Positions 43,953-53,034 of a DNA stretch of 64,000 bases are shown piece after piece. Origin of the DNA: Costertonia aggregata. GTDB lineage: Bacteria; Bacteroidota; Bacteroidia; Flavobacteriales; Flavobacteriaceae. A model generated the notes under the pieces. That model worked only from the letters and a program-made list of their open reading frames with translations, did no database searches and was not told where the DNA came from. Every line of letters begins with the position of its first letter. Positions within the stretch are counted from its first letter, which is position 1. Made by a program: the position numbers and the translations under genes. The stretch is from positions 3,140,001-3,204,000 of the forward strand of contig NZ_CP058595.1 of assembly GCF_013402795.1 (NCBI RefSeq), in the 5' to 3' direction.

Positions 43953-46298
43953 TCAAGAGTCCTTCGTTTGAATTATGCTCAAGTTTTTCTCGAATGCCAT
44001 CCGCGCTAAAAGATAGCTGATGGTCGATTCCGCTCCTTGGTTAAGATTGACATTGTGTTTTTCAAGACCATCATAACATCCACCCGTGCAGGGATTGTAG
44101 ATGGTTTGTCGTAATGCATTATCGCCCATAAACCAATTAAAGGCTTCTTCCATCTTATCGTCATAACCTTCGTTCGGAAAAAAATCATGAAATTTTGCCA
44201 GGGCCAAAATGGTATAAGCCACATCAATGGGTTGTTCGCCTCCCTGAAACTCCGAGGGCAGTTCTTGCCCACGATGCAGCCATTCGCGATTCGATATGAT
44301 CCGTATGGAATCTCCCTTATAAATTTTGGATAGCAAAAAATCAAAGGCATTTTTCGCAATCGATTTGTATAATTTCTCCCCGGTTATTTTATAAGCTAGT
44401 AACAAGCCTTCGGGCAACACACTATTGCCATAGGTCAGATAGGGTTCGAACCACTTCCAATCCGATGCGGATGCTTCGTTGAATTGGCGTACCATACGGT
44501 CGGCAAATAACTCTGCCGTTGTGATAATTCCAGTATTGGCACGGTTTTGATTGAAATAATATAACCCTTTGAGTATAAAAGCCATGGCCCTTGGGGATTT
44601 ATACCTTTGCATAGCAAGTAGGCCTTGTAGAAAAATACATTCGGCATTGCGAAGTATCACATCGTTGTGCATCGAAAGGGTGCCACCGATCGAAATCATA
44701 TAGCCCAAGGCCCATAACGCCCGGCCATTGGCATCCTCCAAATTGACTTCGCTATTTTGATCCGTAAAGCAATGTTGTTCATCTACGTAATTCAAGAAAG
44801 TGGCCTCGGGCCGGAAACAGTTTTTAATAAACGTAAAATACCGCTGAATATAGACCAGATCAGACCTGTCGCCGGTAATCTTGTAATGATGGCAAACCGC
44901 GATCAACGCCCTCGCATTATCGTCGAGCGTGTAGCCGGAACCGATATCGGGCTGGTTGATTTTCGAAAATTGGATGATACCCGTTTCCGTGGTCATATTT
45001 TTCAAATGGTCAAGTTTCAATGGCGGCTTTTTAAAACGCAAAGTCATTTCTTTCGAAGCGACTTTTTCAAACAATTTGGCATGGGCAATGGCCGCATTTT
45101 CCCAAGCGGATTCGGCGGAATGGTGCAATCCGTTCAAGCACATCTTCTCCTGTATCGTTTCGTCGTCTAGCAAATCGATTACGATAGCGGCCAATTGATC
45201 ATCGTCCTCAAAATCGAATATGGTTCCCGCTTCGTTTTGTAGTACCTCCAACGCATGGGGAATTGGGGTGGAAACGATGGGGCATCCACAGCTCAAGGCA
45301 TACGAAAACGTACCGCTCACCGCTTGATTGGGGTCTTTTGAGGTAAACAAATAGATGTCGGTCAGTTGCAAATATTCCAAGAGTTCAGGCAGGGGAACGA
45401 ACTTGTTGACAAAGCGGACATGGTCGGTTAGCCCCAGCTTTCGGATTTGATATTTTAAAAATTCCCGATAATCCTCGCCTTTGTCCTTGGCCAAGGTGGG
45501 ATGGGTCTTGCCGATAATCAAAAAAACCATTTCTGGATGTGCCTCGATTATTTTTGGAAGCGCCCTGAGTGTGGTCTCGATATTTTTCCCCGGCCCCAAA
45601 AGACCAAAGGTAGAAAGTACTTTGTGGCCTTCCAGCTCATATTTTTCCTTCAGTTCAAATTTATCGGCATAGGGAATCAAATGCGTACCATGGGGAATGA
45701 CCGTGATCAAATTTTGATCGACCCCATAATCGCGCTGTAAAATTTCAGAGGAACGTTTCGTCATCACGATAATGCTTTTGGCCTTTGTTGCCATTCGATT
45801 TACTTTTTTTCGCAAGGTTTTATCAGGACTTGGAAGTACCGTATGAAAGGTAAACACAATGGGCCTATCCAAAAATTCCAGAAACTCGAAAAAAGCAATT
45901 TCGTTGCCGCTGAATAATCCGAATTCATGTTGCACTAACACCAGCCCACAATTCGGATTGCGGTTGATTTCGTTCGAAATCCTTAGATAATCCAATTGGC
46001 CATCGGTATTCAACGTATGCTCGATATGATTTTCATAATTATGATAGTCGGTGTCGGACTCCAAAGGGATAATGGACAATTTGAAGGAGCCATTGAATTT
46101 ATCGGTCAAGGCCTTCTCCAAATCGCTGGAAAATGTCGCAATGCCACATTCTCGGGGCGGGTACGAGGTAAGCATGACAACTTCCGTGGTTTCGTTTTTT
46201 AAGGCAGATTTGACCTTATTTTCAGTGGCGGTTTTGGGTGCCAATAATAATCTAGTTTGTTGTCTTTTTTTTGAGGAATCGAGGGTAGTATGATCCAT
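43953..46298 (-). CDS. Two-domain protein: GT4 glycosyltransferase plus alpha/alpha-toroid glycosidase-like domain, 781 aa
   Basis: Residues about 35-410 are a GT-B glycosyltransferase (MLTSYPPRECGIATFSSDLE at the start, FGLLGPGKNIETTLRALPKI in the second lobe, then DIYLFTSKDPNQAVSGTFSY). Residues about 420-781 are helical repeats with aromatic and acidic residues (SGYTLDDNARALIAVCHHYK, WFEPYLTYGNSVLPEGLLLA, QGGEQPIDVAYTILALAKFH), resembling an (alpha/alpha)6 barrel. It is the first gene of the five-gene operon and sets its promoter. Such fusions occur with GH130 genes in Bacteroidota. It may build or remodel a mannose-containing glycan. Confidence 0.82.
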   Translation of the reverse strand: MDHTTLDSSKKRQQTRLLLAPKTATENKVKSALKNETTEVVMLTSYPPRECGIATFSSDLEKALTDKFNGSFKLSIIPLESDTDYHNYENHIEHTLNTDGQLDYLRISNEINRNPNCGLVLVQHEFGLFSGNEIAFFEFLEFLDRPIVFTFHTVLPSPDKTLRKKVNRMATKAKSIIVMTKRSSEILQRDYGVDQNLITVIPHGTHLIPYADKFELKEKYELEGHKVLSTFGLLGPGKNIETTLRALPKIIEAHPEMVFLIIGKTHPTLAKDKGEDYREFLKYQIRKLGLTDHVRFVNKFVPLPELLEYLQLTDIYLFTSKDPNQAVSGTFSYALSCGCPIVSTPIPHALEVLQNEAGTIFDFEDDDQLAAIVIDLLDDETIQEKMCLNGLHHSAESAWENAAIAHAKLFEKVASKEMTLRFKKPPLKLDHLKNMTTETGIIQFSKINQPDIGSGYTLDDNARALIAVCHHYKITGDRSDLVYIQRYFTFIKNCFRPEATFLNYVDEQHCFTDQNSEVNLEDANGRALWALGYMISIGGTLSMHNDVILRNAECIFLQGLLAMQRYKSPRAMAFILKGLYYFNQNRANTGIITTAELFADRMVRQFNEASASDWKWFEPYLTYGNSVLPEGLLLAYKITGEKLYKSIAKNAFDFLLSKIYKGDSIRIISNREWLHRGQELPSEFQGGEQPIDVAYTILALAKFHDFFPNEGYDDKMEEAFNWFMGDNALRQTIYNPCTGGCYDGLEKHNVNLNQGAESTISYLLARMAFEKNLSIIQTKDS

Positions 46299-46651
46299 AG
46301 TGTTCAGGGAATTTTATGATTATTGAAAATAGGAGAAGCACTATGAATGGCACCAATGTCCATCATGGAAACTAATCCTCTTAAAAATTAGCTTTACTTG
46401 AATTAACTGTTGGTTTGAAAAGAATTCAGATACAAATTATAAGGAAGATTTTATCGGAATGACTACAATCCGTCCGAAAATTAGCACAAAAAAAATTTAA
46501 TAAATTTTGGATAATCTTTATCTACCTTTTATTAAAGAGACGGTATTAAGCTTGTGCAAATTCTGGCCGATTCTGTCCTTTTTGTGATGTTTTTATGCCT
46601 TAAATTGTTAAAAATGTATTGCAAATTATTGTATTTTAGGAATTTAAATTT
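46299..46651. other. Intergenic region, 353 bp
   Basis: A/T-rich region between the GT4 operon (minus) and the small AraC-type regulator (plus). No coding frame, tandem repeat or strong hairpin recognised. A TAAATTTG at 46645-46652 overlaps the GTG start of the regulator and is a possible -7 box only if the true start lies downstream. Confidence 0.5.
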
Positions 46652-47185
46652 GTGAAATTATTTCAAGTGGTACAAATTGAATTAATTTGTAATCCCTCTA
46701 ATATGCTCCAGCGTACCGTTGAGCGGGTTATGAAAGATTTGAGGATTGGTAATTATACCATCAAGAACAATTCGATTGTGCTGCAGGAGGCCTTACACGA
46801 AGTAAAGTTGGAGCAACTCTCCAAATCTTTAAAGGCGTTTGGAATACATTTCGCCGAAAAAGCCGGTACCGATATCATTGAACGAATAAAAGATTGCATT
46901 CGAATGATCGTTGCGGATTCTAAACTTCGAGAGCAATATCTTTCGGCGTTTTTGTCCGACAAACTGGGGTCTAGATATTTGCATTTGTTATCGATATTTT
47001 CGGCCGAAACATTTACGTCGATCGAGAGCTTTTATATTTTTGATAAAATCGAGAAAGCGAAAGACTTGTTGAGAAATGAAGAAACTACCTTAGCGGAAGT
47101 GGCGCATCAGTTGGATTACTGCAGCGCATCCCATCTGTCGCGACAGTTCAGAGCGGTTACCGGCTTAACGGTGTCCAAATTTTAA
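46652..47185 (+). CDS. Short AraC-type regulator with HMA-like N-terminus lacking its Cys pair, 177 aa
   Basis: The N-terminal 60 residues align in pattern with Bacteroidota regulators that begin with an HMA-like CxxC segment (usual form KNMVCxRCKMVV). Here that position reads LICNPSNMLQRTVERVMKDL, so one Cys remains and the second metal ligand is missing. The C-terminal 80 residues are an AraC HTH: SFYIFDKIEKAKDLLRN, then LAEVAHQLDYCSASHLSRQF and GLTVSKF. The start at GTG 46652 is chosen because the alignment begins there. It heads a plus-strand block with the receiver gene 45 bases downstream. Confidence 0.75.
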   Translation: MKLFQVVQIELICNPSNMLQRTVERVMKDLRIGNYTIKNNSIVLQEALHEVKLEQLSKSLKAFGIHFAEKAGTDIIERIKDCIRMIVADSKLREQYLSAFLSDKLGSRYLHLLSIFSAETFTSIESFYIFDKIEKAKDLLRNEETTLAEVAHQLDYCSASHLSRQFRAVTGLTVSKF

Positions 47186-47230
47186 GCTTGGTGGCGAATA
47201 GGGAAAAGAACAACGTGAACACCTAACCTA

Positions 47231-47677
47231 ATGAAAATGGAAAAATTAAAAATTCTTTTGGTCGATGACGACGAAGACGACAGACAGTTCTTTGCGGATG
47301 CCCTCGATAGTCTTGATATGAACACCGAATTGGTTCAGTTAACCGACGGCGAGGCGTGTTTGGAATATATGAACTTATATAAGAATGACGGTCCAAACCT
47401 TTTGTTTCTAGATTTGAATATGCCTATCATGAACGGATTTCAATGCTTGGAACGAATCAGGCAGCAGGCAGAGTTCAATGATGTTACAATCGCTATTTAT
47501 TCCACTTCCGGGGCAGAGAAGGATATTGATGAGACCTTTAATAAAGGTGCGAACATTTATTTAAAAAAACCGGCCAGCTTTCAAGATTTAAAAAATTCGC
47601 TCCGGCAGGTCATCAAAACCAATTGGACCTATCAGAAAAACGATTTTAGCAAGGAAAATTTCTTGCTTAAAGTATAA
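47231..47677 (+). CDS. Single-domain response regulator (CheY-like receiver), 148 aa
   Basis: Receiver domain without an output domain. Acidic pocket D-D-D-E-D in LLVDDDEDDRQFFADAL, phosphoacceptor Asp in LLFLDLNMPIMNGF, Thr/Ser in AIYSTSGAEKDIDE, and Lys in NIYLKKPASF. This Rcp1-like type commonly pairs with kinases such as the one at 47824. An internal ATG at 47237 is an alternative start. It lies between the small AraC regulator and the kinase, and is followed by a weak terminator. Loss or transfer of phosphate through this protein is inferred. Confidence 0.9.
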   Translation: MKMEKLKILLVDDDEDDRQFFADALDSLDMNTELVQLTDGEACLEYMNLYKNDGPNLLFLDLNMPIMNGFQCLERIRQQAEFNDVTIAIYSTSGAEKDIDETFNKGANIYLKKPASFQDLKNSLRQVIKTNWTYQKNDFSKENFLLKV

Positions 47678-47707
47678 ATTGTTTCGCGCTTACGATGCTA
47701 TGGCCTT

Positions 47708-47739
47708 AAAAGTTGTTTCGTTCTCGGGGCAACTTTTTC
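47708..47739 (+). terminator. Weak hairpin terminator after the receiver gene
   Basis: AAAAGTTG pairs with CAACTTTT around a 14-base loop, followed by TTCTTTC. The stem is short and the T run is broken, so partial read-through into the kinase gene is possible. Confidence 0.5.
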
Positions 47740-47823
47740 TTTCTATCTACATTGCGCAATAATGACCTCACAGAATTGAGAAAAAGTCTATATGACTTCG
47801 ATATCTAAATAGTGTAAGATTAA

Positions 47824-49443
47824 ATGAAAAGTCCTAAAAAAAAGTTAATTATAGGGGAGGACAAAATTTCCCGAAAAAAAATCAAGGAACAGGTTAAAAA
47901 GTCGCAGGCCGATTTGATTGCCAAAATCGATACCTTGGATGCCGAACGCACCTTTGCCCGACGTGTCCTCGACCAAAGCAATAGTGTCATTAGTCTGTTC
48001 AGGCCCATAGTCGACCAGGCCGGGGAAATAACGGATTTTACCATTCACTATGTCAATAACCGAATGAACGAGGCAACCAAGGAAGATGTCGATGCAATTA
48101 TCGGTAAGCGCATGTCGGAATACTATCCAGATAATTTTGAGAATGGTGTTTTTGAAGAATTGGTCGGGTGTCATGAAACGGGAAAACCTAAAGAATTTCA
48201 ACGGAAATATACCTTTAATGAAATCGATTTTTGGTTTTCATCTCGGGCTGTAAAACTTGACGATGATGTATTGGTTTTTTCAAAGAACATTACCAAGGAA
48301 AAGGAATTCGAAATTGAGCTTGATGTTCAGAACAAATTGCTTTCCGAAGCCGAATATGTAGCCAATATCGGAAGCTACAAATGGAATTTAGGGGAGGACG
48401 AGATACAATATAGCGCAAATGCTTTTCGTCTATTCGGATATGAGCCCAACGAATTTGAACCGACCGTGTCCAAGTTCATGTCGTTTGTGCATCCTGATGA
48501 TTTGCCCGTGCTCGAAGCCAATTACGAAGAAATCATGAAGCGTAAAGAGCGTACCGAGGCTACGTACCGCATTATAACCAAGGACAAAAAAATAAAAACG
48601 ATCCGGTCGGTTGGAGAGTTTTACAGAAAAGAGGGTCAGTGGAACATGGTAGGCGTATTGTTGGACGTTACAGAGCAGGTTGCAGCAGAACGTCATTTGA
48701 GAAGTCGAAATTTGGAACTGAAGCGTACCAACGAGGAGTTGGAGTCATTCAATAGGGTCGCCAGTCACGATTTACAGGAGCCTTTGCGTAAGATACAAAT
48801 GTTTATCAGTCGGTTAAGCGGAGAGGCGACCCAAAGATTGGAAAAACGAGAAAAGGAGTATTTGGAAAAAGTGGTCGATTCAGCCGACCGTATGCGGGAG
48901 TTGATTGCCAATCTTTTGTCCTATTCCAGAATCGATCAAGTTGAAGATAAACCAAAAAAGGTCGATTTGAACAGCGTGTTAGCGGATGTGAAATATGACC
49001 TTTCGGAACGCATCGCCGAGTTTGGTGCGGAAATCCGTTCCGACAACCTACCAAAGGTGTGGGGCATTGAATTTCAGTTGTATCAATTGTTTTCCAATTT
49101 AATCGGGAATTCTTTAAAATATTCCGGGACGGAACAGCCCCCGAAAATAACGTTATCCTCAAAAGTAGTCCCCTATAAAGAAATTGGCGAAGGTCTTGAT
49201 TTGACCCCGTCGCGCTATTTGGTTCTTGATTTCAAGGATAACGGTATCGGGTTCAAAAAAGAGCATAGCGACAAAATTTTTGAAATTTTTCAACGTCTTC
49301 ATTCTAAAAATGAGTATTCCGGCACGGGGCTCGGCCTCGCTATTTGCCAAAAAATTGTTCGTGCGCACAATGGGGCCATTCGCGCGACCGGTAAACTAGG
49401 TAAAGGAGCAACATTTACCGTTTATTTGCCTTCTTTAAACTGA
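47824..49443 (+). CDS. PAS-containing sensor histidine kinase, 539 aa
   Basis: A short coiled-coil start (about 15-50) is followed by two PAS domains: first at about 45-155 (FARRVLDQSNSVISLFRPI), second at about 170-285 (IGSYKWNLGEDEIQYSANAF). HisKA then carries the phosphoacceptor His in FNRVASHDLQEPLRKIQMFI. The HATPase domain has NLIGNSLKYSG (N box), LDFKDNGIGFKKEHSDKIF and GTGLGLAICQKIV. No membrane segment was seen, so it is cytoplasmic. The LQEPLRKI form is the phytochrome-like class that pairs with single-domain receivers such as 47231. The signal is unknown. Confidence 0.92.
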   Translation: MKSPKKKLIIGEDKISRKKIKEQVKKSQADLIAKIDTLDAERTFARRVLDQSNSVISLFRPIVDQAGEITDFTIHYVNNRMNEATKEDVDAIIGKRMSEYYPDNFENGVFEELVGCHETGKPKEFQRKYTFNEIDFWFSSRAVKLDDDVLVFSKNITKEKEFEIELDVQNKLLSEAEYVANIGSYKWNLGEDEIQYSANAFRLFGYEPNEFEPTVSKFMSFVHPDDLPVLEANYEEIMKRKERTEATYRIITKDKKIKTIRSVGEFYRKEGQWNMVGVLLDVTEQVAAERHLRSRNLELKRTNEELESFNRVASHDLQEPLRKIQMFISRLSGEATQRLEKREKEYLEKVVDSADRMRELIANLLSYSRIDQVEDKPKKVDLNSVLADVKYDLSERIAEFGAEIRSDNLPKVWGIEFQLYQLFSNLIGNSLKYSGTEQPPKITLSSKVVPYKEIGEGLDLTPSRYLVLDFKDNGIGFKKEHSDKIFEIFQRLHSKNEYSGTGLGLAICQKIVRAHNGAIRATGKLGKGATFTVYLPSLN

Positions 49444-49571
49444 TTTTTCTCCTTCCATTTACGAATCAATCGCAAATCGCAAAATTATACAACGTTTTCT
49501 GATAATTGTATAACAGAAATCTTTACCTAACTTTTCATATTTGGGCTTATGAAGAAATATACAATCTAGTC

Positions 49572-49712
49572 ATGAAAAATCAACAATTTGCCAAAGTCGG
49601 CGCGGTACGCGAAAAAATACTTATTAGCGAAAATGAACTGCTAATATACGACAGCGTTGTTGTCAAGCAAGATGTAGTTGCTTCCCCCAAAAAATCCAAA
49701 ATTATCGATTAA
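49572..49712 (+). CDS. Small hypothetical protein, 46 aa
   Basis: ATG 49572 opens MKNQQFAKVGAVREKILISE. The sequence then turns hydrophobic-polar (LLIYDSVVVKQDVVASP) and ends in Lys-rich SKIID. No membrane helix and no family recognised. It lies 44 bases before the AraC-type regulator gene on the same strand. Small size and A/T-rich leader make this call tentative. Confidence 0.4.
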   Translation: MKNQQFAKVGAVREKILISENELLIYDSVVVKQDVVASPKKSKIID

Positions 49713-49756
49713 TCGATTCTTCTTTCACTGAATGTCCAATTTAAAAAGCGATTACT

Positions 49757-50767
49757 ATGCAGCTACAACATAAACAACTTAACAAACTGAACCATCAATT
49801 AGGTGGAAGTATCACTAAGGTTGAAGAAGACCGCATCATGCAATGCCATAATGAGAAAGGCATCGGGCGAGTGGTCTCCATTCCGCTTGAGGCAGGAATT
49901 TCATATACCGAGTACAATTTGAACTTAAAGGAAGATAACGAATTGGTTTTGGAGAACACTACAGGTTCGGTATTATATTTTATCTATTGTCTAGAAGGAC
50001 AATTTCATTACAAATGGAAAAACGAAAATGGGCAAAGAGGAACAATCGAAGAATTGCAAACCGTAATTTTGGGTAGTAAAGAATCCTCATTAAAGTTGCA
50101 AATTCCGAAGGAACAGGCTATTAGTTTTGCCGTAATTAAAGTAGATAAAACGAATACATTTCAAAGCGAATCGGGCGAAGACGTAGCATTGAACCAGCAA
50201 CTCTTTTATCAATTTTTTACAGTCTGCAAATCTGAACGCTTCGCATACCACGGAACGTTCAATTTAAAAATCAAGGAGCAATTATTACAGATTAGGACCA
50301 TAAGAGAAACAGGTCTGGTACGGAAACTTCTGATTAAAGGTATCATACATTTTACCTTGGCCTTGGAACTAAAGCAATACCGAAGAGACAGGGAGAAACA
50401 CCAAGGTCTTAATACCCGTCTTACAAAAAAAGAACTTCTAAGGGTTAATGAGGCGATAGAAACTATTGAACACCGACCCGAATATTCGTATAACATCGAT
50501 TATCTATGTCGGCAATATGGTCTTTCTGCGGCAAAATTGCAAGAAGGATTTAAGGTACTGCAAGGTTGTACCGTTGTGAATTTTATTAAAAAACAACGGG
50601 TGGAATTAGCGGAAGAATTGATTAAAGCTGGGGAACTCAACATTTCGGAAATAGTGTACACAATCGGATTTACAAGTCGTAGCTATTTCTCCAAAATATT
50701 CAAGCAACGTTTCAATTGCACTCCGAAATATTATCAAGATAGATGTAAAAATCGGGTTATGGCATAA
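49757..50767 (+). CDS. AraC-family transcriptional regulator, 336 aa
   Basis: The N-terminal two-thirds is a cupin-like ligand domain (EYNLNLKEDNELVLENTTGS, YFIYCLEGQFHYKW). The C-terminal AraC HTH spans about residues 230-330: NIDYLCRQYGLSAAKLQEGF, VVNFIKKQRVELAEELIKAG and NISEIVYTIGFTSRSYFSKI, ending GCxP-like CTPKYYQDRC. The architecture and length match the regulator at 51710, which suggests an old duplication. Ligand and target unknown. A good terminator follows at 50789. Confidence 0.87.
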   Translation: MQLQHKQLNKLNHQLGGSITKVEEDRIMQCHNEKGIGRVVSIPLEAGISYTEYNLNLKEDNELVLENTTGSVLYFIYCLEGQFHYKWKNENGQRGTIEELQTVILGSKESSLKLQIPKEQAISFAVIKVDKTNTFQSESGEDVALNQQLFYQFFTVCKSERFAYHGTFNLKIKEQLLQIRTIRETGLVRKLLIKGIIHFTLALELKQYRRDREKHQGLNTRLTKKELLRVNEAIETIEHRPEYSYNIDYLCRQYGLSAAKLQEGFKVLQGCTVVNFIKKQRVELAEELIKAGELNISEIVYTIGFTSRSYFSKIFKQRFNCTPKYYQDRCKNRVMA

Positions 50768-50788
50768 GAGATTTTTGGTTGGTTAGCG

Positions 50789-50826
50789 AAAAGCGGGCAT
50801 TTTCTGAAATGTTCGCTTTTCTTGTT
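50789..50826 (+). terminator. Rho-independent terminator after the first AraC gene
   Basis: AAAAGCG...GCATTT pairs with AAATG...CGCTTTT (14-bp stem with two mismatches) around a short loop, followed by TTTTCTTGTTTT. Located 22 bases after the stop codon. Confidence 0.7.
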
Positions 50827-50836
50827 TTACCTACCA

Positions 50837-51073
50837 AGAGACTGATTTGAAATGTGTGATTAGAGTTTTATGCCTTTTTTTGCGTGGCCAACGCGCCAAC
50901 TCGCTCCGCTTTCGAAAGCCAATGATTTGGCTTCTCTCTTGGCCGGGTTAAAATTTTAGACCGTAGCTTTGGCTATGCTCAACACCGCACGTACGTGGTT
51001 GCCTAAAAGGCCATCAAAAATAACCTATAATCCCGCTCTTGCGGGACTAATCACACATTTCAAAACAGTCTCT
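50837..51073. mobile_element. 237-bp element with 27-bp terminal inverted repeats, MITE-like
   Basis: The left end AGAGACTGATTTGAAATGTG and seven more bases (50837-50863) matches the reverse complement of the right end (51047-51073) at 26 of 27 positions. The interior has a hairpin TCCCGC-TCTT-GCGGGA (51031-51046) and a G/C-richer stretch (50880-51010) without a plausible gene. No transposase is present. No clear target duplication could be read at the borders. The size and layout fit a non-autonomous miniature element moved by an enzyme elsewhere in the genome. It lies beside decayed two-component genes. Confidence 0.65.
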
Positions 51074-51130
51074 AAGGCATATGCTTGGCGGTTAAAGATG
51101 ATTTTGTGTTTTGATGAAAAATCGTTAGTT

Positions 51131-51574
51131 TCATTTCAAGAAAAATTCTGCCTTAGACAATTCACCGCTCTGAGCTGAGAATCTTGCAAGTATGGCCTTT
51201 TTAATCAAGTCTTTAAATACCCCAAAACTGGTAGGCTTTTTGAGATAGCCGTTGGCTCCATTTTCAAAAGCCATATTTACATCGCGTTCTAAGAAGAGGT
51301 AGAATAAATGGTCACGAAAATTTCTTTCAATTTCTGTCGATTGCGCAGTATTTTCAAACACTCCATTCCCGAGAGTTGTGGCATGTTTAAATTCAGAAAT
51401 ATGTAGTTACCTAAATGGCAGTCGATTTTTTTTTAAATATTCTAGCAATGTAAGACCATCCTCAAAAAGCAGTAGTTCTGCGCCTACCTTAAGGTCTTCG
51501 AACGCTTCCGCAAAGAGAAAGCGATTGTCTTCATCGTCATCGACAAGGATTTTTTTTTTGATGTTCCCGTTCAT
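51131..51574 (-). pseudogene. Decayed single-domain response regulator with two frameshifts
   Basis: Starts at ATG 51574 with KKKILVDDDEDNRFLFAEAF, a receiver-domain start close to the intact protein at 47231. The frame breaks near the phosphorylation site: the first frame ends soon after LEYLKKNRLPFR, while the next frame gives NYIFLNLNMPQLSGMECLKI with Asn where the phosphoacceptor Asp should be. A second break lies near STSS, after which ERDVNMAFENGANGYLKKP follows in a third frame to the stop at 51131. At least two indels and loss of the key Asp mark real decay, not a single read error. Confidence 0.85.
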
Positions 51575-51709
51575 ATTCGAACTCCCTTTGGGGCGTGGTT
51601 GTCCTTACACGAAATTAGTCGAATTTATAAATTTTATAGGAAAGCTAATATAACGATACGGTTAAATTCTTTAACTATATGGATAAATAAGTTAAATAAA
51701 ATCCATTAG

Positions 51710-52726
51710 TTATTCCTGTTTGAACTTTTTTTGGTATGCTTTGGGGCTGTACTTGTATTTTCTTTTAAAAAGCGTTGTAAAATAACTTGTATTGGAGAAG
51801 CCTAGTGAAAAGGCTATTTCGGTAATGTTCAAATTGGAACCCAATAGCAGCTCCCGGCTTTTCTCCATACGGAGTTCATTGACAAACTCGATAGCCGTTT
51901 TATTGTAAAGCCTTTTAAAAATTTGTTGTATCTTCTTTTCCGACGAATTTCCAATTTCGGCAAGATTACCTACGGAATGTTTTTGTGACAGATTCGATTC
52001 GATATACGAGATGATTTTTTGAAAATTATCGAATTCCGTTTTTGATAAAAGATTACGCCACGGTGTTTTTAAGTTCTGTTCGTATTCTAGCAATTGATAC
52101 CCCAGTATTTTGCGAACAATGCCCTCTTTGATTATTTTAGCTGCCGGACTTATTTCGTTTAACTTATATAATTCTTTCATCGCGCTCATTACAGGTAAGG
52201 AATATTTGCCGTGGTACCGATAATGTCCCTTATTTTTTTCAGTCGAAAAAACGGTCTGTAATGCCTCGCTGAGGTCGGCGGTGGGGTTATCGAAATTTAC
52301 GTCAATGCTCGAGTTGTCTACATTAATGACCAGATATTTCAATGAAATGTCCTTTGGGATACGAACTTGGGTTCTTTGTTCGGGGTCGATTTCAACAATG
52401 ATATTTTCATGTTCGCCCAATTTGTGGAAATGGGCCTCTGCCTCCAATTTGTATGCAAAATAACCCTGCAGAACATGAATAAAATACAAGTGGCGTTCTT
52501 CCTTCTCCTCGATAAAATACTCCACTTGATTTTTGAACTCGATGTTATAAACCAAACAGGAAATATTACCGGAGAAGTCGAATGCCATGACACTGCCTAC
52601 CCCATATTCGTTATCGATGGTCATGATGGCCTCGCCGTTACCTGACCGAAAATTTCCGTTCAAGCTATCGGAAACAGTTTTTAAAACGGTAACAACATTA
52701 ACTTTATTTATCTCAATTTTAGGCAT
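51710..52726 (-). CDS. AraC-family transcriptional regulator, 338 aa
   Basis: The same architecture as the 49757 regulator: an N-terminal cupin-like domain (VLQGYFAYKLEAEAHF) and a C-terminal AraC HTH (about 235-335) with SVGNLAEIGNSSEKKIQQIF, FVNELRMEKSRELLLGS and NITEIAFSLGFSNTSYFTTL, ending YSPKAYQKKFKQE. The ATG at 52726 gives MPKIEINKVN. It lies between the broken receiver gene and a kinase remnant on the other strand, so it may have inserted into, or been moved next to, an older two-component locus. Confidence 0.87.
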   Translation of the reverse strand: MPKIEINKVNVVTVLKTVSDSLNGNFRSGNGEAIMTIDNEYGVGSVMAFDFSGNISCLVYNIEFKNQVEYFIEEKEERHLYFIHVLQGYFAYKLEAEAHFHKLGEHENIIVEIDPEQRTQVRIPKDISLKYLVINVDNSSIDVNFDNPTADLSEALQTVFSTEKNKGHYRYHGKYSLPVMSAMKELYKLNEISPAAKIIKEGIVRKILGYQLLEYEQNLKTPWRNLLSKTEFDNFQKIISYIESNLSQKHSVGNLAEIGNSSEKKIQQIFKRLYNKTAIEFVNELRMEKSRELLLGSNLNITEIAFSLGFSNTSYFTTLFKRKYKYSPKAYQKKFKQE

Positions 52727-52775
52727 CTATAAATTTAGAAATCAGGAAAATTTCCCAAAGTCTGCGTGAAGGTAG

Positions 52776-53009
52776 ATGATTTTCGTGCTAAATTCAAGCC
52801 CTTCGCAAGTGGATAATATATTCAAACCTTTTGGTAGGTTGCACAGCAAAAGTACGTATGCAGGTACGGGTATCGGGTTGGCATTATGTAAACGAGTCGT
52901 GGAGATCCATAAGGGTTTTATTGATGTGGATTCCGATGGAAAAGCCGGTACTACTTTTACGGTTTATATACCCATAAATAAAAAAAATGGCCATAAGCTA
53001 TTTTCATGA
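52776..53009 (+). pseudogene. C-terminal remnant of a histidine kinase HATPase domain
   Basis: Only the last part of a kinase ATPase domain is present: NIFKPFGRLHSKSTYAGTGI, GLALCKRVVEIHKGF and TTFTVYIPI. It aligns with the end of the intact kinase at 47824 (IFEIFQRLHSKNEYSGTGLG). The first 11 residues (MIFVLNSSPSQ) have no kinase character. All sensor and HisKA parts are missing. It is best read as a truncated leftover beside the AraC gene and the decayed receiver. Confidence 0.82.
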
Positions 53010-53034
53010 TCAAAATATTGAAAACAACTTACAC

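Noticed and set aside
46645-46652. TAAATTTG before the short AraC gene
   Set aside because: It overlaps the GTG start required by the family alignment, so a promoter role would need a later start that cuts off conserved residues.
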